DNA of 64,000 nt, taken from positions 62,001-126,000 of the forward strand of contig JANQGX010000010.1 in the NCBI GenBank assembly GCA_028282885.1, given 5' to 3'. The notes below the pieces were generated by a model. It saw only the letters and a program-made list of their open reading frames with translations, had not been told where the DNA came from and did no database searches. Source of the stretch: SAR324 cluster bacterium. GTDB lineage: Bacteria; SAR324; XYD2-FULL-50-16. Position numbers and translations under genes: made by a program. This document shows positions 34,669-44,436 of this stretch, one piece after another (position 1 is the stretch's first letter; every line of letters starts with the position of its first letter).

Positions 34669-36074
34669 CTTTTGTCCATCTCTTCCGCAATACGATACTG
34701 AATTCCCCCAAATCCTCCGTTACTCATGATGATGATAATGTCTCCCGGTTTCGATTCAGCCATACAGAAATTAACTATGTCTGCCTGGGTTGGCATCTGG
34801 CGTGCTTTAATATTGCGTTCCTTCAGTTCGGAAACAATCTGGTCCAAGTTCAGTTTTTCTTCGGGTGCAATACTGCTTTCACGATGAATTTTGGCAAAGG
34901 TAACAAGATTCGCGCTACCAAAAGCGTCACTCATTGATTGTTGATGAAAATTCCTTACCGAAGTGTTGCTGCGAGCCTCGAAAATGGCGTGAATTCTGGA
35001 ATCAGGCCAGGTTTGTCGAACAGCTTTTATAGTTTCTTTAATCGCAGTTGGGTGGTGGGCAAAATCATCAAATACTTTGATTTGACTGTTATTGGTTAAC
35101 AATTGCAGCCTGCGTTTAACATTTTTGTAGCCGTATAGCGCCTGCTGGACTCGATCAACAGCCAATCCCTCAGTCAACGCCAGGACGATCACTGCAGCCG
35201 CATTTTTAACATTGAATCTGCCCAACAAGGGAATCTTCCATTGTTGAGTCGTTCCCTGGAATGAAAGCTCAAAGGACATCCCGGGATTCTCTTCCGTCAC
35301 CTTCAGCTTGTCAATAACAGCATCACAATCCCTTTTAAATCCAAAGGTCACAACAGTCGAATAGCCGGACTGTGCAACCTCAAGTGCATGCTCATCATCT
35401 CCGTTCACGATAATCAAACCATTTGCAGGCACCTGTCTTAACATTAGCGAAAAAGATTTCTTGATCTCAGATAGATCACTAAAGATATCAGCATGATCAA
35501 ACTCGATATTATTGATAATCACCCGATCAGGCAGATAATGGAAAAACTTGGACCGCTTATCGAAAAGGCTGGTATCATATTCATCGCCCTCCACAATGAA
35601 ATATCCCCCTTTCTCAACATCCATGGAGGAAGTTCCGAAATTCTCGGGAATACCTCCGACCATGAAGCCTGTGGGTTTTCCACATTGGTGGAAAAGATGA
35701 GCCGCCAGGGAAGTGATTGTAGTTTTGCCGTGTGTTCCGCAGATGACGATGGAGGTGTTCCCGCGGATAAACTCGTTTTTCAATAGTTCTGCCATGGAGC
35801 AATAATACAGATGTGCCTCCAAAGCATATTCCACCTCTGCATTTCCGCGGCTCAGGGCATTCCCGAGAACAACATGATCCGGATGAGGAATCAAGTTTTC
35901 TTTTTGATAAGGAGAATTTATCTCTATACCATTGTCCCTCAGAAAATCTGACATTGGTGGATAAACATTCTGATCGGAGCCGGTTATCTTGTGCCCCCTG
36001 TTCTTCAGCAAAACTGCCAGGGAAGCCATGGCGGTTCCACACACCCCAGAAAAATGGAAATGTTTTTTTGCCAT
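34665..36074 (-). CDS. mpl: UDP-N-acetylmuramate:L-alanyl-gamma-D-glutamyl-meso-diaminopimelate ligase
   Basis: A Mur-ligase-family enzyme that attaches recycled tripeptide to UDP-MurNAc. HFHFSGVCGTAMASLAVLL opens the protein, then ITGSDQNVYPPMSDFL, the ATP loop VICGTHGKTTITSLAAH, VEGDEYDTSLFDKRSKF and DDFAHHPTAIKETI. The VEGDEYDTSLFDKRSKF segment is diagnostic of Mpl as opposed to MurC. The ATG at 36074 (AGGAGG 13 bases upstream) is preferred over an in-frame TTG further up. It starts six bases after the polA stop and overlaps the next gene. Confidence 0.93.
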   Translation of the reverse strand: MAKKHFHFSGVCGTAMASLAVLLKNRGHKITGSDQNVYPPMSDFLRDNGIEINSPYQKENLIPHPDHVVLGNALSRGNAEVEYALEAHLYYCSMAELLKNEFIRGNTSIVICGTHGKTTITSLAAHLFHQCGKPTGFMVGGIPENFGTSSMDVEKGGYFIVEGDEYDTSLFDKRSKFFHYLPDRVIINNIEFDHADIFSDLSEIKKSFSLMLRQVPANGLIIVNGDDEHALEVAQSGYSTVVTFGFKRDCDAVIDKLKVTEENPGMSFELSFQGTTQQWKIPLLGRFNVKNAAAVIVLALTEGLAVDRVQQALYGYKNVKRRLQLLTNNSQIKVFDDFAHHPTAIKETIKAVRQTWPDSRIHAIFEARSNTSVRNFHQQSMSDAFGSANLVTFAKIHRESSIAPEEKLNLDQIVSELKERNIKARQMPTQADIVNFCMAESKPGDIIIIMSNGGFGGIQYRIAEEMDKR

Positions 36075-36079
36075 TGCCT

Positions 36080-38776
36080 CTAATGCGCCTCCTGCCAACT
36101 ACGACCTATCTTCGCATCTACAATAAGAGGGACATGAAGCTTAACTGCCTTTTCCATGATTCCGATAACCGCTGTTTTAAAGTCTTCGGCGATCCTCTCT
36201 GGCGCTTCAAAAACAAGTTCATCGTGTACCTGCATGATCATCTTAACTTCCGGGAAATCAGTATCGATTGTTCGATTCACATGGATCATGGCAATCTTAA
36301 TCAAATCGGCGGCAGATCCCTGAATCCGGCTGTTGATGGCACCTCTTTCCGAAGCAGTGCGGGCGATGTGATTTTTTGAATCAATATCCGGGAAGATCCG
36401 TCTACGCTTGAACATGGTTTCTACAAATCCTTTTTCCCTGCAAAATGCAACGGTACCATCCATGTATTCCTGAATACCCGGGTACTTGGAGAAGTAGGAT
36501 TCTATAAAGGATTTGGCCTCTTTCTGTGAGACCCCAATCTCCTGGGAAAGCCTGAAAGCGCCCATCCCATAAATAATTCCAAAATTGATAGCTTTTGCTG
36601 CCCGGCGCTGATCCGCGGTTACCTTCCCCACTTCCGATTCATAAATTGCCGCCGCTGTCTCAGTGTGAATATCTCCACCCTTTTCGAATACCTTTATCAA
36701 CCCCTTATCTGCTGACAGATGTGCCAGGAAGCGCAACTCCACCTGGGAATAGTCGGCAGAGATTAAAACATATCCATCTTCGGGGATAAATGCTTTCCTG
36801 ATCTTGCGGCCATCCTCATCCCGGATCGGAATATTCTGAAGATTGGGATTGGTTGAAGCCAACCGACCTGTGGCCGCAACTGCCTGGTTATAGGAAGTGT
36901 GAATCCGGTCTGTTTTCGAGTTAATTAGAGTGGGTAACACCTCAAGATAGGTATTGATGAGCTTGTTTTTTGTGCGGTAAGCCAGAAGGTCCCTGGCAAT
37001 AGGCTCAAAAGGGGCCAGCTTTTCCAGCACCGAAGCATCTGTGGAGTAACCTGTCTTTGTTTTCTTCCTGCCAATGGTGATTCCCAGGTCCTCAAACAGA
37101 ATTTTGCTTAGCTGCTGGGTGGAATTAATATTAAATTCCTGACCCGCATGCCGGTAAATACTGGCTTTAAGCTCATCCAACTCAGTACTGAATCGATTAT
37201 TCAGATCATTGAGATAATCGGTATTGATTTTAACTCCATGTCGTTCCATCAATGCCAGGGTACGGCACAATGGCAATTCAATGGTCTTGTATAGTTCACC
37301 GAGAGCTTGGTCTTCGAGGCTTGGAAAAATCTTCTCATGAACTCTTAGCGTCGCATCTGCATCCTCGGCAGCATAACGCAAAGCTGTATCCAGGGGTACA
37401 TCTGCAAAAGAGATCTGTTTTTTACCTTTGCCGGTCACTTCCTCATATTTGATCATCTTGTGATGAAGATGACGGTCTGCCAGATCATCGAGATTATGCC
37501 TGTGTAAATTTGCATCCAGCAGATAGGATTCCAGCATGGTATCATGAAGTTCGCACTTGATTTCGATTCCGTAATTCGCAAACACCATCAATTCGTATTT
37601 GATATTCTGGCCAACGATTCGAATCGATTCATTACTGAAAATGGGTGACAACTCCTCCAGGACTTCAGCGACAGACAGTTGCGGACCGGTAGTATTGTGC
37701 GCGACTGGCACATAGACCGCAGCCTCACCTTTAACAGCCAGAGCGAAACCAACTATCTCCGCGTCTATGGGATGCAGTGAAGTTGTCTCCAAATCGAGAG
37801 CGACTTGCTGATTTTCTCTGATCCGGTCAAACAAGTCCTTCAGTTGGCCCCGATCAGTGATCAGACGATAACTCTCATAATCCAGTCCTTTTGGTTCCTT
37901 GTCCTTGTTTTCATTAAACTCATGTCCGGTAACCATTTTGAAAAAATCGTCCGGTTTGAAATCCATCTCTTCATAGAAGCTCTGCAATGCTTCCAGATCC
38001 GGCTCTTTGCGTTTGTAGGTATCCAAATTGCTATCCATCTCAAGGTCACAATTGATCTTGGTAAGCCTGAGACTCATAGCGATGTTATCCCTGGAGTTTT
38101 CCAGATTCTCTTTCTGCTTTCCCTTAAGCTGGTCGATATTATCGAGAATCCCCTGCAAAGATCCGAATTTATCAAACAACTTCACAGCGGTTTTTGGCCC
38201 GATTCCCGATGCGCCGGGAATATTGTCGGAGGAATCACCGATCAACGCCAGATATTCAGGAATCATCTCCGGCGGGACACCGAATTTCGTTTGCACCTCT
38301 TCCGGGGTATACCTTCTGTTGTTCATGGTATCCAGCATGTGAACTTCATTGGTCACCAACTGGGTCAGATCTTTATCCCCGGATATAATGGTAACGGTGA
38401 TTTTACCCAGGAGTGTTTTAACCAGACTTCCGATCACATCATCCGCTTCAAAACCATCAACTTGTAAAACAGGCAGATTCAGCAATCTGGAGAACCTGAA
38501 TATGGGATCGAATTGAACTTTCAAATCATCAGGAGCAGCATCCCGATTGGATTTGTATTCGGGATAGATCTCATTGCGAAAGGTCGGTCCGGCTTTGTCA
38601 AAAACCATAACACAATGGGAAGGGTCCTCGGTTTTCAAAAGCTGCAAAAGCATGTTCTTAAAACCAAATATGGCATTGGTTGGAAATCCGTCCCGATTCC
38701 TTAATGAAGCCCTGACGCCATAAAATGCTCTGAAAATGTATGAACTTCCATCAATAAGCAGTAGTTGGTTTTTCAT
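36080..38776 (-). CDS. polA: DNA polymerase I
   Basis: An 898-residue full-length enzyme for Okazaki-fragment processing and repair. Domains in order: 5'-3' exonuclease (LLIDGSSYIFRAFYG at the N terminus, VDGFEADDVIGSL, ISGDKDLTQLV), 3'-5' proofreading domain starting near 320 with VALDLETTSLHP and carrying the D-x-E motif, and the polymerase domain (TGRLASTNPNLQNIPIR, SADYSQVELRFLAHLS, RRAAKAINFGIIYGM, MQVHDELVFE). All catalytic motifs I can check are present. It heads the polA-mpl-unknown operon. Confidence 0.97.
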   Translation of the reverse strand: MKNQLLLIDGSSYIFRAFYGVRASLRNRDGFPTNAIFGFKNMLLQLLKTEDPSHCVMVFDKAGPTFRNEIYPEYKSNRDAAPDDLKVQFDPIFRFSRLLNLPVLQVDGFEADDVIGSLVKTLLGKITVTIISGDKDLTQLVTNEVHMLDTMNNRRYTPEEVQTKFGVPPEMIPEYLALIGDSSDNIPGASGIGPKTAVKLFDKFGSLQGILDNIDQLKGKQKENLENSRDNIAMSLRLTKINCDLEMDSNLDTYKRKEPDLEALQSFYEEMDFKPDDFFKMVTGHEFNENKDKEPKGLDYESYRLITDRGQLKDLFDRIRENQQVALDLETTSLHPIDAEIVGFALAVKGEAAVYVPVAHNTTGPQLSVAEVLEELSPIFSNESIRIVGQNIKYELMVFANYGIEIKCELHDTMLESYLLDANLHRHNLDDLADRHLHHKMIKYEEVTGKGKKQISFADVPLDTALRYAAEDADATLRVHEKIFPSLEDQALGELYKTIELPLCRTLALMERHGVKINTDYLNDLNNRFSTELDELKASIYRHAGQEFNINSTQQLSKILFEDLGITIGRKKTKTGYSTDASVLEKLAPFEPIARDLLAYRTKNKLINTYLEVLPTLINSKTDRIHTSYNQAVAATGRLASTNPNLQNIPIRDEDGRKIRKAFIPEDGYVLISADYSQVELRFLAHLSADKGLIKVFEKGGDIHTETAAAIYESEVGKVTADQRRAAKAINFGIIYGMGAFRLSQEIGVSQKEAKSFIESYFSKYPGIQEYMDGTVAFCREKGFVETMFKRRRIFPDIDSKNHIARTASERGAINSRIQGSAADLIKIAMIHVNRTIDTDFPEVKMIMQVHDELVFEAPERIAEDFKTAVIGIMEKAVKLHVPLIVDAKIGRSWQEAH

Positions 38777-39291
38777 CGCACAATAGGGTTCAATTGGTTG
38801 ATTATTTGCAGTAGATTCGGAGGTTTCATCATCATCTTTATAACCGGAAACCGCTCGTCACCCTGTAGATTTGAAACCGCAAGACTTTGATGTCTTTATT
38901 GGAAGCAGTCTGTTTCTTGAACAACTCAGAATTCCGACAAATTTGTTTCAGTTTGATCAAAATTTGTCTGTCGTGTTAGACTGCTCTATCAGAATCCTAA
39001 ATGGAAAATCCATTGGAGTTCGATCAGGAAATTTGAATAATCCGAAATTTCTGTCGAACTGCCTGTGATACTGGTTAATTGCACTCCCGGCTGATTATGA
39101 ATGCTAATAATTTCATAATGAACGAGAAAGGATCTTTTCCACAAGTGATTTTAAGCATTTTTATAAAACACTATACATAACAGTAAAATATTTTTTACAG
39201 TTGCAGTGCCGGTTTGATTAAAGGGCATAGCAGCCAAAAGAGCACATTCAAGAAGCGGACTGAAACGACCAACTCAACTCGGAGTGAAAAA
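38777..39291. other. Divergent gap between polA and the TPR-CHAT gene
   Basis: About 515 AT-rich bases. It includes one TTTTCCACA (39133-39141, plus strand) and very AT-rich sequence just before the TPR-CHAT gene. A frame from a TTG at 39214 runs in phase into that gene but the ATG at 39292 is much better placed. No small gene or terminator is evident. Confidence 0.35.
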
Positions 39292-42200
39292 ATGGACTCT
39301 ACCAATCGCCGACTTCACCAAGGAGTTCGATATTACCTCATAGCGATAATATCCCTCTCTCTATTCTTGATTCCACTCACTCTATCAGCGGACAACCAGT
39401 CTGAATGGGAAGAGATCTATAATCAGGCTGTCACATATTTTGAACAGGAAGACTATGAGAATGCTGTCTCAGCAGCAATTCAGGCGGTCGAGTTTGCAGA
39501 AAATGCATTTGGCCTGGAGCACCCAACCACCATAACCAGCTATTACAATCTGGCCCTGTTTTATTATGAACTGGGATACCCCGAAGAAGCGACTCCGATA
39601 TATGAGCAGGCCCTGGAATTGGCTTCAGGTGTTATGGGAGAGGACCAGCCTGATACGGTTATGATCATGGAATCCCTTGCCCAGGTCTATGCTGAGCAAG
39701 GTCTTTATGAAGATGCATTGCCGCTTCTGGAAAAAGTATATGAGTTTAAAAACCTTAACCTGGGAGAAGCAGATCCCGACACCTTGGCTACAAAGGTAAC
39801 CTTGGCCCAGATCAAAGAGGGACTGGGAATGTACCAGGAAGCCGAAAACCTATACCAGGAAGCCATCACCGTATATGAGCAACTGGCCGGACCTGAAGAT
39901 CCCGAAACGCTGTTTGCGCGCGAAAGCCTTGCATCCGTCTATAAAACCCAGGGGAAATTCGAGCAATCACTTGAAATTTTTCTGGATGTCTATCGAATCA
40001 AGAGTGAAACCTTTGGGGCCGACAATCCTGAAACCATTATCAGCCAAGGGAATCTGGCCGAAATTCATCATAAAATGGGGAATTATGATGAAGCGGAACT
40101 GCTCTATACCCAGTCAGTTGAAAACTTTAAAGCGGTTATAGGAGAGGAGGATCCGGAACTCTACATCCATATCTCTAATCTGGCGCTATTGTACCAGGAT
40201 CAAGGGCGTTATAGCGAAGCAGAAGAACTTTTCGTCCAGGTATATGAATTCGAGAAAGGCGCCTATGGCGAAAATCACCCCAATGCGATTATAGACCTCA
40301 ATAATATAGCTGGTATCTACCGTCTCCAGGGTCGATACGGGGAAGCGGAGGAAGCATATGTCAAAGCACTGGCTTTGATCAGGGATGCCATGGGAGAAAA
40401 GCATCCTGAAACCATCTCCATCATGAACAATTTGGGACTCCTCTTCGAAAACCAGGGTTTGTACGACAAATCGGAACCCTTGTACAAAACCGCTTTGAGT
40501 TTCTCCGAAGAGGTAATGGGAGAAGCCCATCCCACCTCTCTTGCCTTGATGAACAACCTTGCTTCTCTTTACGAGAGCCAGGGAGTTTTTGAACGTTCCG
40601 AACCACTCTATAACAGGGCGATTGGTCTGAATACACAGGTTTATGGATCTGACCATCCCAATACGATCGCGGTTATCAACAATCTCGGTTATCTGTATCT
40701 GATGCAAAAGGAGTATGATAAGGCCGAACCGCTTTTTGACAAGGTTTATCAGACCTGGCAGGTCCAACTCGGGGAGCGTCACCAGAAAACATTGAAATCA
40801 TACAACAACCTCGCGCGTGTTTACCACCATCAGGGTAGGGTTGATCGTGCAGAAGTAATGTTTGTCGATGCCCTCCGTTTAAGAAAAGAAGTCCTGGGTG
40901 AGAAACATCCAGATGTAGTACGAAGTATGATTGACCTCTCTGCCGTTTACATTACCGAGAAAAACTTCCAACAGGCAGAAACCCTTCTATTAAAAACCAT
41001 TCCCCTTGCGGAGGAGATTCTCGGGGACAAGCATCAGTATACCTTTGAAGCTATCAACAACCTGGCAAGACTGTATGAAACAACCGGACAGATGGAAAAA
41101 GCCCTCGGCGTAATGCAAAAAGGATTTGATCGCCGAACCGAGTTCTTTGACCGAGTTCTATGGGCGGCCGGTGAAAACACCCGCCAGAGTTATATCGAGC
41201 TTCATCAACATGAGCAGCATCGGTTTCTGAGTCTTCTGCTGGAAACCCAGGGACGTGACTCCGCCATCATGGCTTTGGATGCCTCCCTGCAGAGAAAAGG
41301 TCTGTTGCTGAAGATCACTTCTGAAATCCACAAAATTGTGGAAATGACCAACTCTCCGGAACTGTCTGCCAAGGCAGAGGCCCTTCATGAAAAGAGGAAA
41401 CAGTTGGCCTCTATGACCTTGTCCGGACCGACCACGGAAACTCCTGAAGAGTTCCGTCAAACGATCGTCCGTCTTGAAAACGAACTTGAAGAACTCCAGG
41501 CCGAATTGGGTCGGGCCAGTATGATTTATCACCTGACCTCGCAACCCATTTCTGTCGACAGGGTCTTTGAGAACCTGGAAGTTGAAGACGTTTTGATTGA
41601 TTACATGGTTTATCAAAGCGGTACGGAAAAAGTTTTCGCTATCATCGCACAGACTGATCCGGAAAAATGCTTCGTCTGGTGGGACTGTATTGGTAACAAG
41701 ATAGATATGATTCCCCTGGGAGAGTTGGCGGAAATTAAGAAATCCGTGGATATTTTCCGTGAAACAATTCAGGACGAAGAAGCGGAAGACGAGGATATTC
41801 TGGAAACAGGATTCGATGTCTACGCCAGAATTTGGGAACCGCTGCTGCCCTATCTTCAAAACAAAACCTCTATCTATATCGTTCCGGACAGCGTACTGCA
41901 TCTGTTGCCTTTCGATGCTATTGTCAATGAAAATGACAACTTCCTGATTGAGTCCAGGGATTTGAAAGTCCTCTCCTCCAGTCGGGATCTCGTTGTTTCG
42001 GAACTTCCGGATGCCGAAGGGCAGTTCATTATCCTAGCCGGTCCCGACTATGATCTTAAAGATGCCAAGGTGGAGGAAACCCAGAAAATCGTTGCTGCCA
42101 GAAGAAGCGGCGTTGACAGAGGACTGCGCATATCTCACGGTTTGAGATCACTCTCCTTTGAAGCCCTTCCCGGAGCAGAGATAGAAGGAAAAGCTATCAA

Positions 42201-42903
42201 GCAGGTTTCGGACTCTTTTGAAGCGCTTCCGGGAGCTGTGGATGAGGGTAAGGCGATTAGTGCGGTGGCTCAGAATAAGCAGGGATCATCGATTATCTAT
42301 CTCAACCAGGATGCTCAGGAGGATCAGCTCAGGGGATTCGGAAGCTCCCCGCAAATGATCCATATTGCCACCCATGGTTTCTTTTTGAAGGCGGAGGAAC
42401 GACTGAAAAAGCGCCTGCTTTCCATGCAAAGAGGAGGAGTACAAACGGCACCGCCACCGGGAGATAACCCCCTGTTGAGGGCAGGGTTGGCATTTGCCGG
42501 AATAAACTCGTATGCACCTTTCCTTGGTGAAATCGATACCGACAATGACGGGGTTTTGACTGCCATGGAAGTACTCAGCCTGGATCTTTCAGGGACTAGG
42601 CTTGTCGTCCTGTCAGCCTGCGAAACCGGGGTCGGTGAAATCCATGCAGGGGAAGGAGTTTACGGGCTGAGAAGAGCGTTTCAGGAAGCCGGTGTAAAAA
42701 GTGTGGTCAACTCTTTGTGGCCAGTGAGTGACGAAGGTACCCGCCGTTTAATGACATCCTTTTACGGACACATGTTTGACGGGGTCGCACCTAGAAAGGC
42801 TTTGAAAATGGCCCAGATTGAAATGCTCAACTCTGAATGGAGCTCTCCCTACTACTGGTCAGCATTTGTTCTGGTGGAGAGAAGATTCTCGGCAAATCTA
42901 TAG
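39292..42903 (+). CDS. Secreted TPR-CHAT protease-like protein
   Basis: A 1203-residue protein from the ATG at 39292, which has GGAG seven bases upstream. A signal peptide (about 1-32, YYLIAIISLSLFLIPLTLSA) is followed by about 14 kinesin-light-chain-type TPR repeats of 42 residues (about 35-600), each ending in patterns like GEKHPETI...NNLGLLFENQG. A helical region of about 130 residues leads to the CHAT domain (about 760-1203). The caspase-like dyad is H1028 (HIATHGFF) and C1110 (VVLSACETGVG). Two oddities: a 20-residue tandem duplication at 955-994, and an EF-hand-like loop at 1082-1093 (DTDNDGVLTAME). CHAT proteins are cysteine peptidases often activated by partner binding; substrate unknown. 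Confidence 0.9.
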   Translation: MDSTNRRLHQGVRYYLIAIISLSLFLIPLTLSADNQSEWEEIYNQAVTYFEQEDYENAVSAAIQAVEFAENAFGLEHPTTITSYYNLALFYYELGYPEEATPIYEQALELASGVMGEDQPDTVMIMESLAQVYAEQGLYEDALPLLEKVYEFKNLNLGEADPDTLATKVTLAQIKEGLGMYQEAENLYQEAITVYEQLAGPEDPETLFARESLASVYKTQGKFEQSLEIFLDVYRIKSETFGADNPETIISQGNLAEIHHKMGNYDEAELLYTQSVENFKAVIGEEDPELYIHISNLALLYQDQGRYSEAEELFVQVYEFEKGAYGENHPNAIIDLNNIAGIYRLQGRYGEAEEAYVKALALIRDAMGEKHPETISIMNNLGLLFENQGLYDKSEPLYKTALSFSEEVMGEAHPTSLALMNNLASLYESQGVFERSEPLYNRAIGLNTQVYGSDHPNTIAVINNLGYLYLMQKEYDKAEPLFDKVYQTWQVQLGERHQKTLKSYNNLARVYHHQGRVDRAEVMFVDALRLRKEVLGEKHPDVVRSMIDLSAVYITEKNFQQAETLLLKTIPLAEEILGDKHQYTFEAINNLARLYETTGQMEKALGVMQKGFDRRTEFFDRVLWAAGENTRQSYIELHQHEQHRFLSLLLETQGRDSAIMALDASLQRKGLLLKITSEIHKIVEMTNSPELSAKAEALHEKRKQLASMTLSGPTTETPEEFRQTIVRLENELEELQAELGRASMIYHLTSQPISVDRVFENLEVEDVLIDYMVYQSGTEKVFAIIAQTDPEKCFVWWDCIGNKIDMIPLGELAEIKKSVDIFRETIQDEEAEDEDILETGFDVYARIWEPLLPYLQNKTSIYIVPDSVLHLLPFDAIVNENDNFLIESRDLKVLSSSRDLVVSELPDAEGQFIILAGPDYDLKDAKVEETQKIVAARRSGVDRGLRISHGLRSLSFEALPGAEIEGKAIKQVSDSFEALPGAVDEGKAISAVAQNKQGSSIIYLNQDAQEDQLRGFGSSPQMIHIATHGFFLKAEERLKKRLLSMQRGGVQTAPPPGDNPLLRAGLAFAGINSYAPFLGEIDTDNDGVLTAMEVLSLDLSGTRLVVLSACETGVGEIHAGEGVYGLRRAFQEAGVKSVVNSLWPVSDEGTRRLMTSFYGHMFDGVAPRKALKMAQIEMLNSEWSSPYYWSAFVLVERRFSANL

Positions 42904-42919
42904 ACTCAATATCGTCAAT

Positions 42920-42943
42920 TCCGCCCTTCAGCAAGAGGGCGGA
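42920..42943 (+). terminator. Stem-loop after the TPR-CHAT gene
   Basis: A perfect 8-base-pair stem (TCCGCCCT / AGGGCGGA) with an 8-base loop lies 16 bases after the stop codon. No U-run follows, so it may be a 3'-end stabiliser rather than an intrinsic terminator. Confidence 0.5.
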
Positions 42944-43082
42944 TCAAAATCCCTCCTCTTCAATCCGATGGATTGATGTCCTTGCCCAAGGCACCTCGTC
43001 CACTATAGAATTAGTCTTTAAGTATAAATCCTCAGAGATTGGCACCTCCCTATGTAATCCATTTAAATAAAAACCTGAAACA

Positions 43083-44372
43083 ATGCCAACAGCCGCGTTT
43101 TATACCCTGGGTTGCCGTTTGAATCAGACAGAATCTGCCATCATGGCAAAAGGGTTGGAAAACATTGGTTACCAAATCATTTCGGATGAAGAAACTGCCG
43201 ATCTGTGTGTTATCAACACCTGCACCGTAACCAACCAGAGCAACGCCAAATGCAGAAAGAAAATTCGATCGATTCAGAAGAGGAATTCGTTTGCCACGAT
43301 AGCGGTGGTGGGATGTTTCTCCCAAATTGACAGCAAACAAATTGCCGAAATTGGCGGCATCCACCTTATTTTAGGAAACTCGGAGAAACTCAGGATCCAT
43401 GAATACCTGGATGAGGTCGGCATTTCCGAGCAACCGATAATACATGTTAGTAAGCTTCCCAGGGAACCGTTTGTCATCGACACCCTAGGGCAGCATCTGG
43501 ATTCTACCCGGGCTAACCTTAAAGTTCAGGATGGGTGTGACTTCATCTGCTCCTTTTGTGTCATACCATCTGCCAGGGGAAGATCTCGCCCACGACAACC
43601 GGAAAACATAAAAAGAGAATTGTTGAATCTGGAAGGAATCGGGGTTAAGGAAGTGATTCTGACCGGTGTAAACATCGGCACTTATCAGTACGAGTCCCTG
43701 TCACTGCTTGATCTGCTCGATATCTTTGAAGAGTTTGAGGGGATCAAACGGGTCCGCATCAGCTCCATTGAACCGACAACTGTGGGAACTGAAATATTTG
43801 AACGGATGAGCAACGACAGTAAACTAGTACCTTATCTCCACTTACCCCTTCAGTCAGCAGAGAACCAGATCCTGAAGAAGATGCGAAGACGATACAGTTT
43901 TGAAGAATATCTGGATTTCATCCGACAGGCCAAAGATCAAGTGGAAGGGATCTGTGTTGGAAGCGATCTGATTGTCGGATTCCCCGGGGAGGAGGATGAG
44001 CAGTTTGAAACTACCTATCAGGCGCTTACCGATGCACCAGTTGATTACTTTCATGTTTTTCCGTATGCGGAACGAGCCGGAACAACAAGCGAAAAGATTT
44101 ACCCCAAAGTTGCGGGCGATATTATTCAAAGAAGAGCCGCTGCATTGAGAGAACTGAGCGACAGGAAAAGAGACCTTTTTATCAAACAGTTCATAGGCCA
44201 GCAAAGACCGGTTCTTTTTGAAAAAAAGTCGCAAACAGGCCAATGGCAGGGCTACAGTGACAACTACATTCGTGTCTCCGTACAGTCTTCATCAGAGTTG
44301 AAAAATGAGATCAGGATGGTTGGGATTCACTCTTTGGATTCCGGTAATGCTTTTGGCAAACTGCAGACATAA
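43083..44372 (+). CDS. mtaB: tRNA N6-threonylcarbamoyladenosine methylthiotransferase
   Basis: A 429-residue radical SAM enzyme of the MiaB/MtaB family, which adds a methylthio group to t6A37 in tRNAs reading ANN codons. N-terminal cluster cysteines are in YTLGCRLNQTE, NTCTVTNQSNAKC and VVGCFSQ. The radical SAM motif is CDFICSFCVIP (C-x3-C-x2-C). The LGCRLNQ-x-E and CTVTNQ-x-xAKCR signatures point to the MtaB/YqeV group, not MiaB. The start is the ATG at 43083. It follows the TPR-CHAT gene on the same strand. Confidence 0.9.
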   Translation: MPTAAFYTLGCRLNQTESAIMAKGLENIGYQIISDEETADLCVINTCTVTNQSNAKCRKKIRSIQKRNSFATIAVVGCFSQIDSKQIAEIGGIHLILGNSEKLRIHEYLDEVGISEQPIIHVSKLPREPFVIDTLGQHLDSTRANLKVQDGCDFICSFCVIPSARGRSRPRQPENIKRELLNLEGIGVKEVILTGVNIGTYQYESLSLLDLLDIFEEFEGIKRVRISSIEPTTVGTEIFERMSNDSKLVPYLHLPLQSAENQILKKMRRRYSFEEYLDFIRQAKDQVEGICVGSDLIVGFPGEEDEQFETTYQALTDAPVDYFHVFPYAERAGTTSEKIYPKVAGDIIQRRAAALRELSDRKRDLFIKQFIGQQRPVLFEKKSQTGQWQGYSDNYIRVSVQSSSELKNEIRMVGIHSLDSGNAFGKLQT

Positions 44373-44408
44373 AAAAACCCCGACTGGGAATCTCTCGCAA
44401 CCGGGGTT
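44371..44408 (-). terminator. Intrinsic terminator of the minus-strand gene at 44437
   Basis: AACCCCG (44376-44382) pairs with CGGGGTT (44402-44408); on the minus strand the right arm runs into seven or more U residues. It lies between two convergent genes, just behind the mtaB stop codon, and on the plus strand can only serve as a weaker hairpin. Confidence 0.85.
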
Positions 44409-44436
44409 AAAGATAATAGGTTAATTTAGTTCTACA

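Noticed and set aside
37805..38467. 220-codon frame antisense to polA
   Set aside because: polA is unmistakable on the other strand; the antisense product has no family character.
39133..39141. Isolated TTTTCCACA upstream of the TPR-CHAT gene
   Set aside because: A single 9-base match is expected by chance and other copies occur inside genes (for example near 1590 and 35678).
39214..39291. In-frame 26-codon extension of the TPR-CHAT protein from a TTG
   Set aside because: The ATG at 39292 has GGAG at ideal distance and directly yields a standard signal peptide.
41158..41901. 247-codon frame antisense to the TPR-CHAT gene
   Set aside because: The sense strand has a full-length recognised protein; the frame lacks a start signal and family features.
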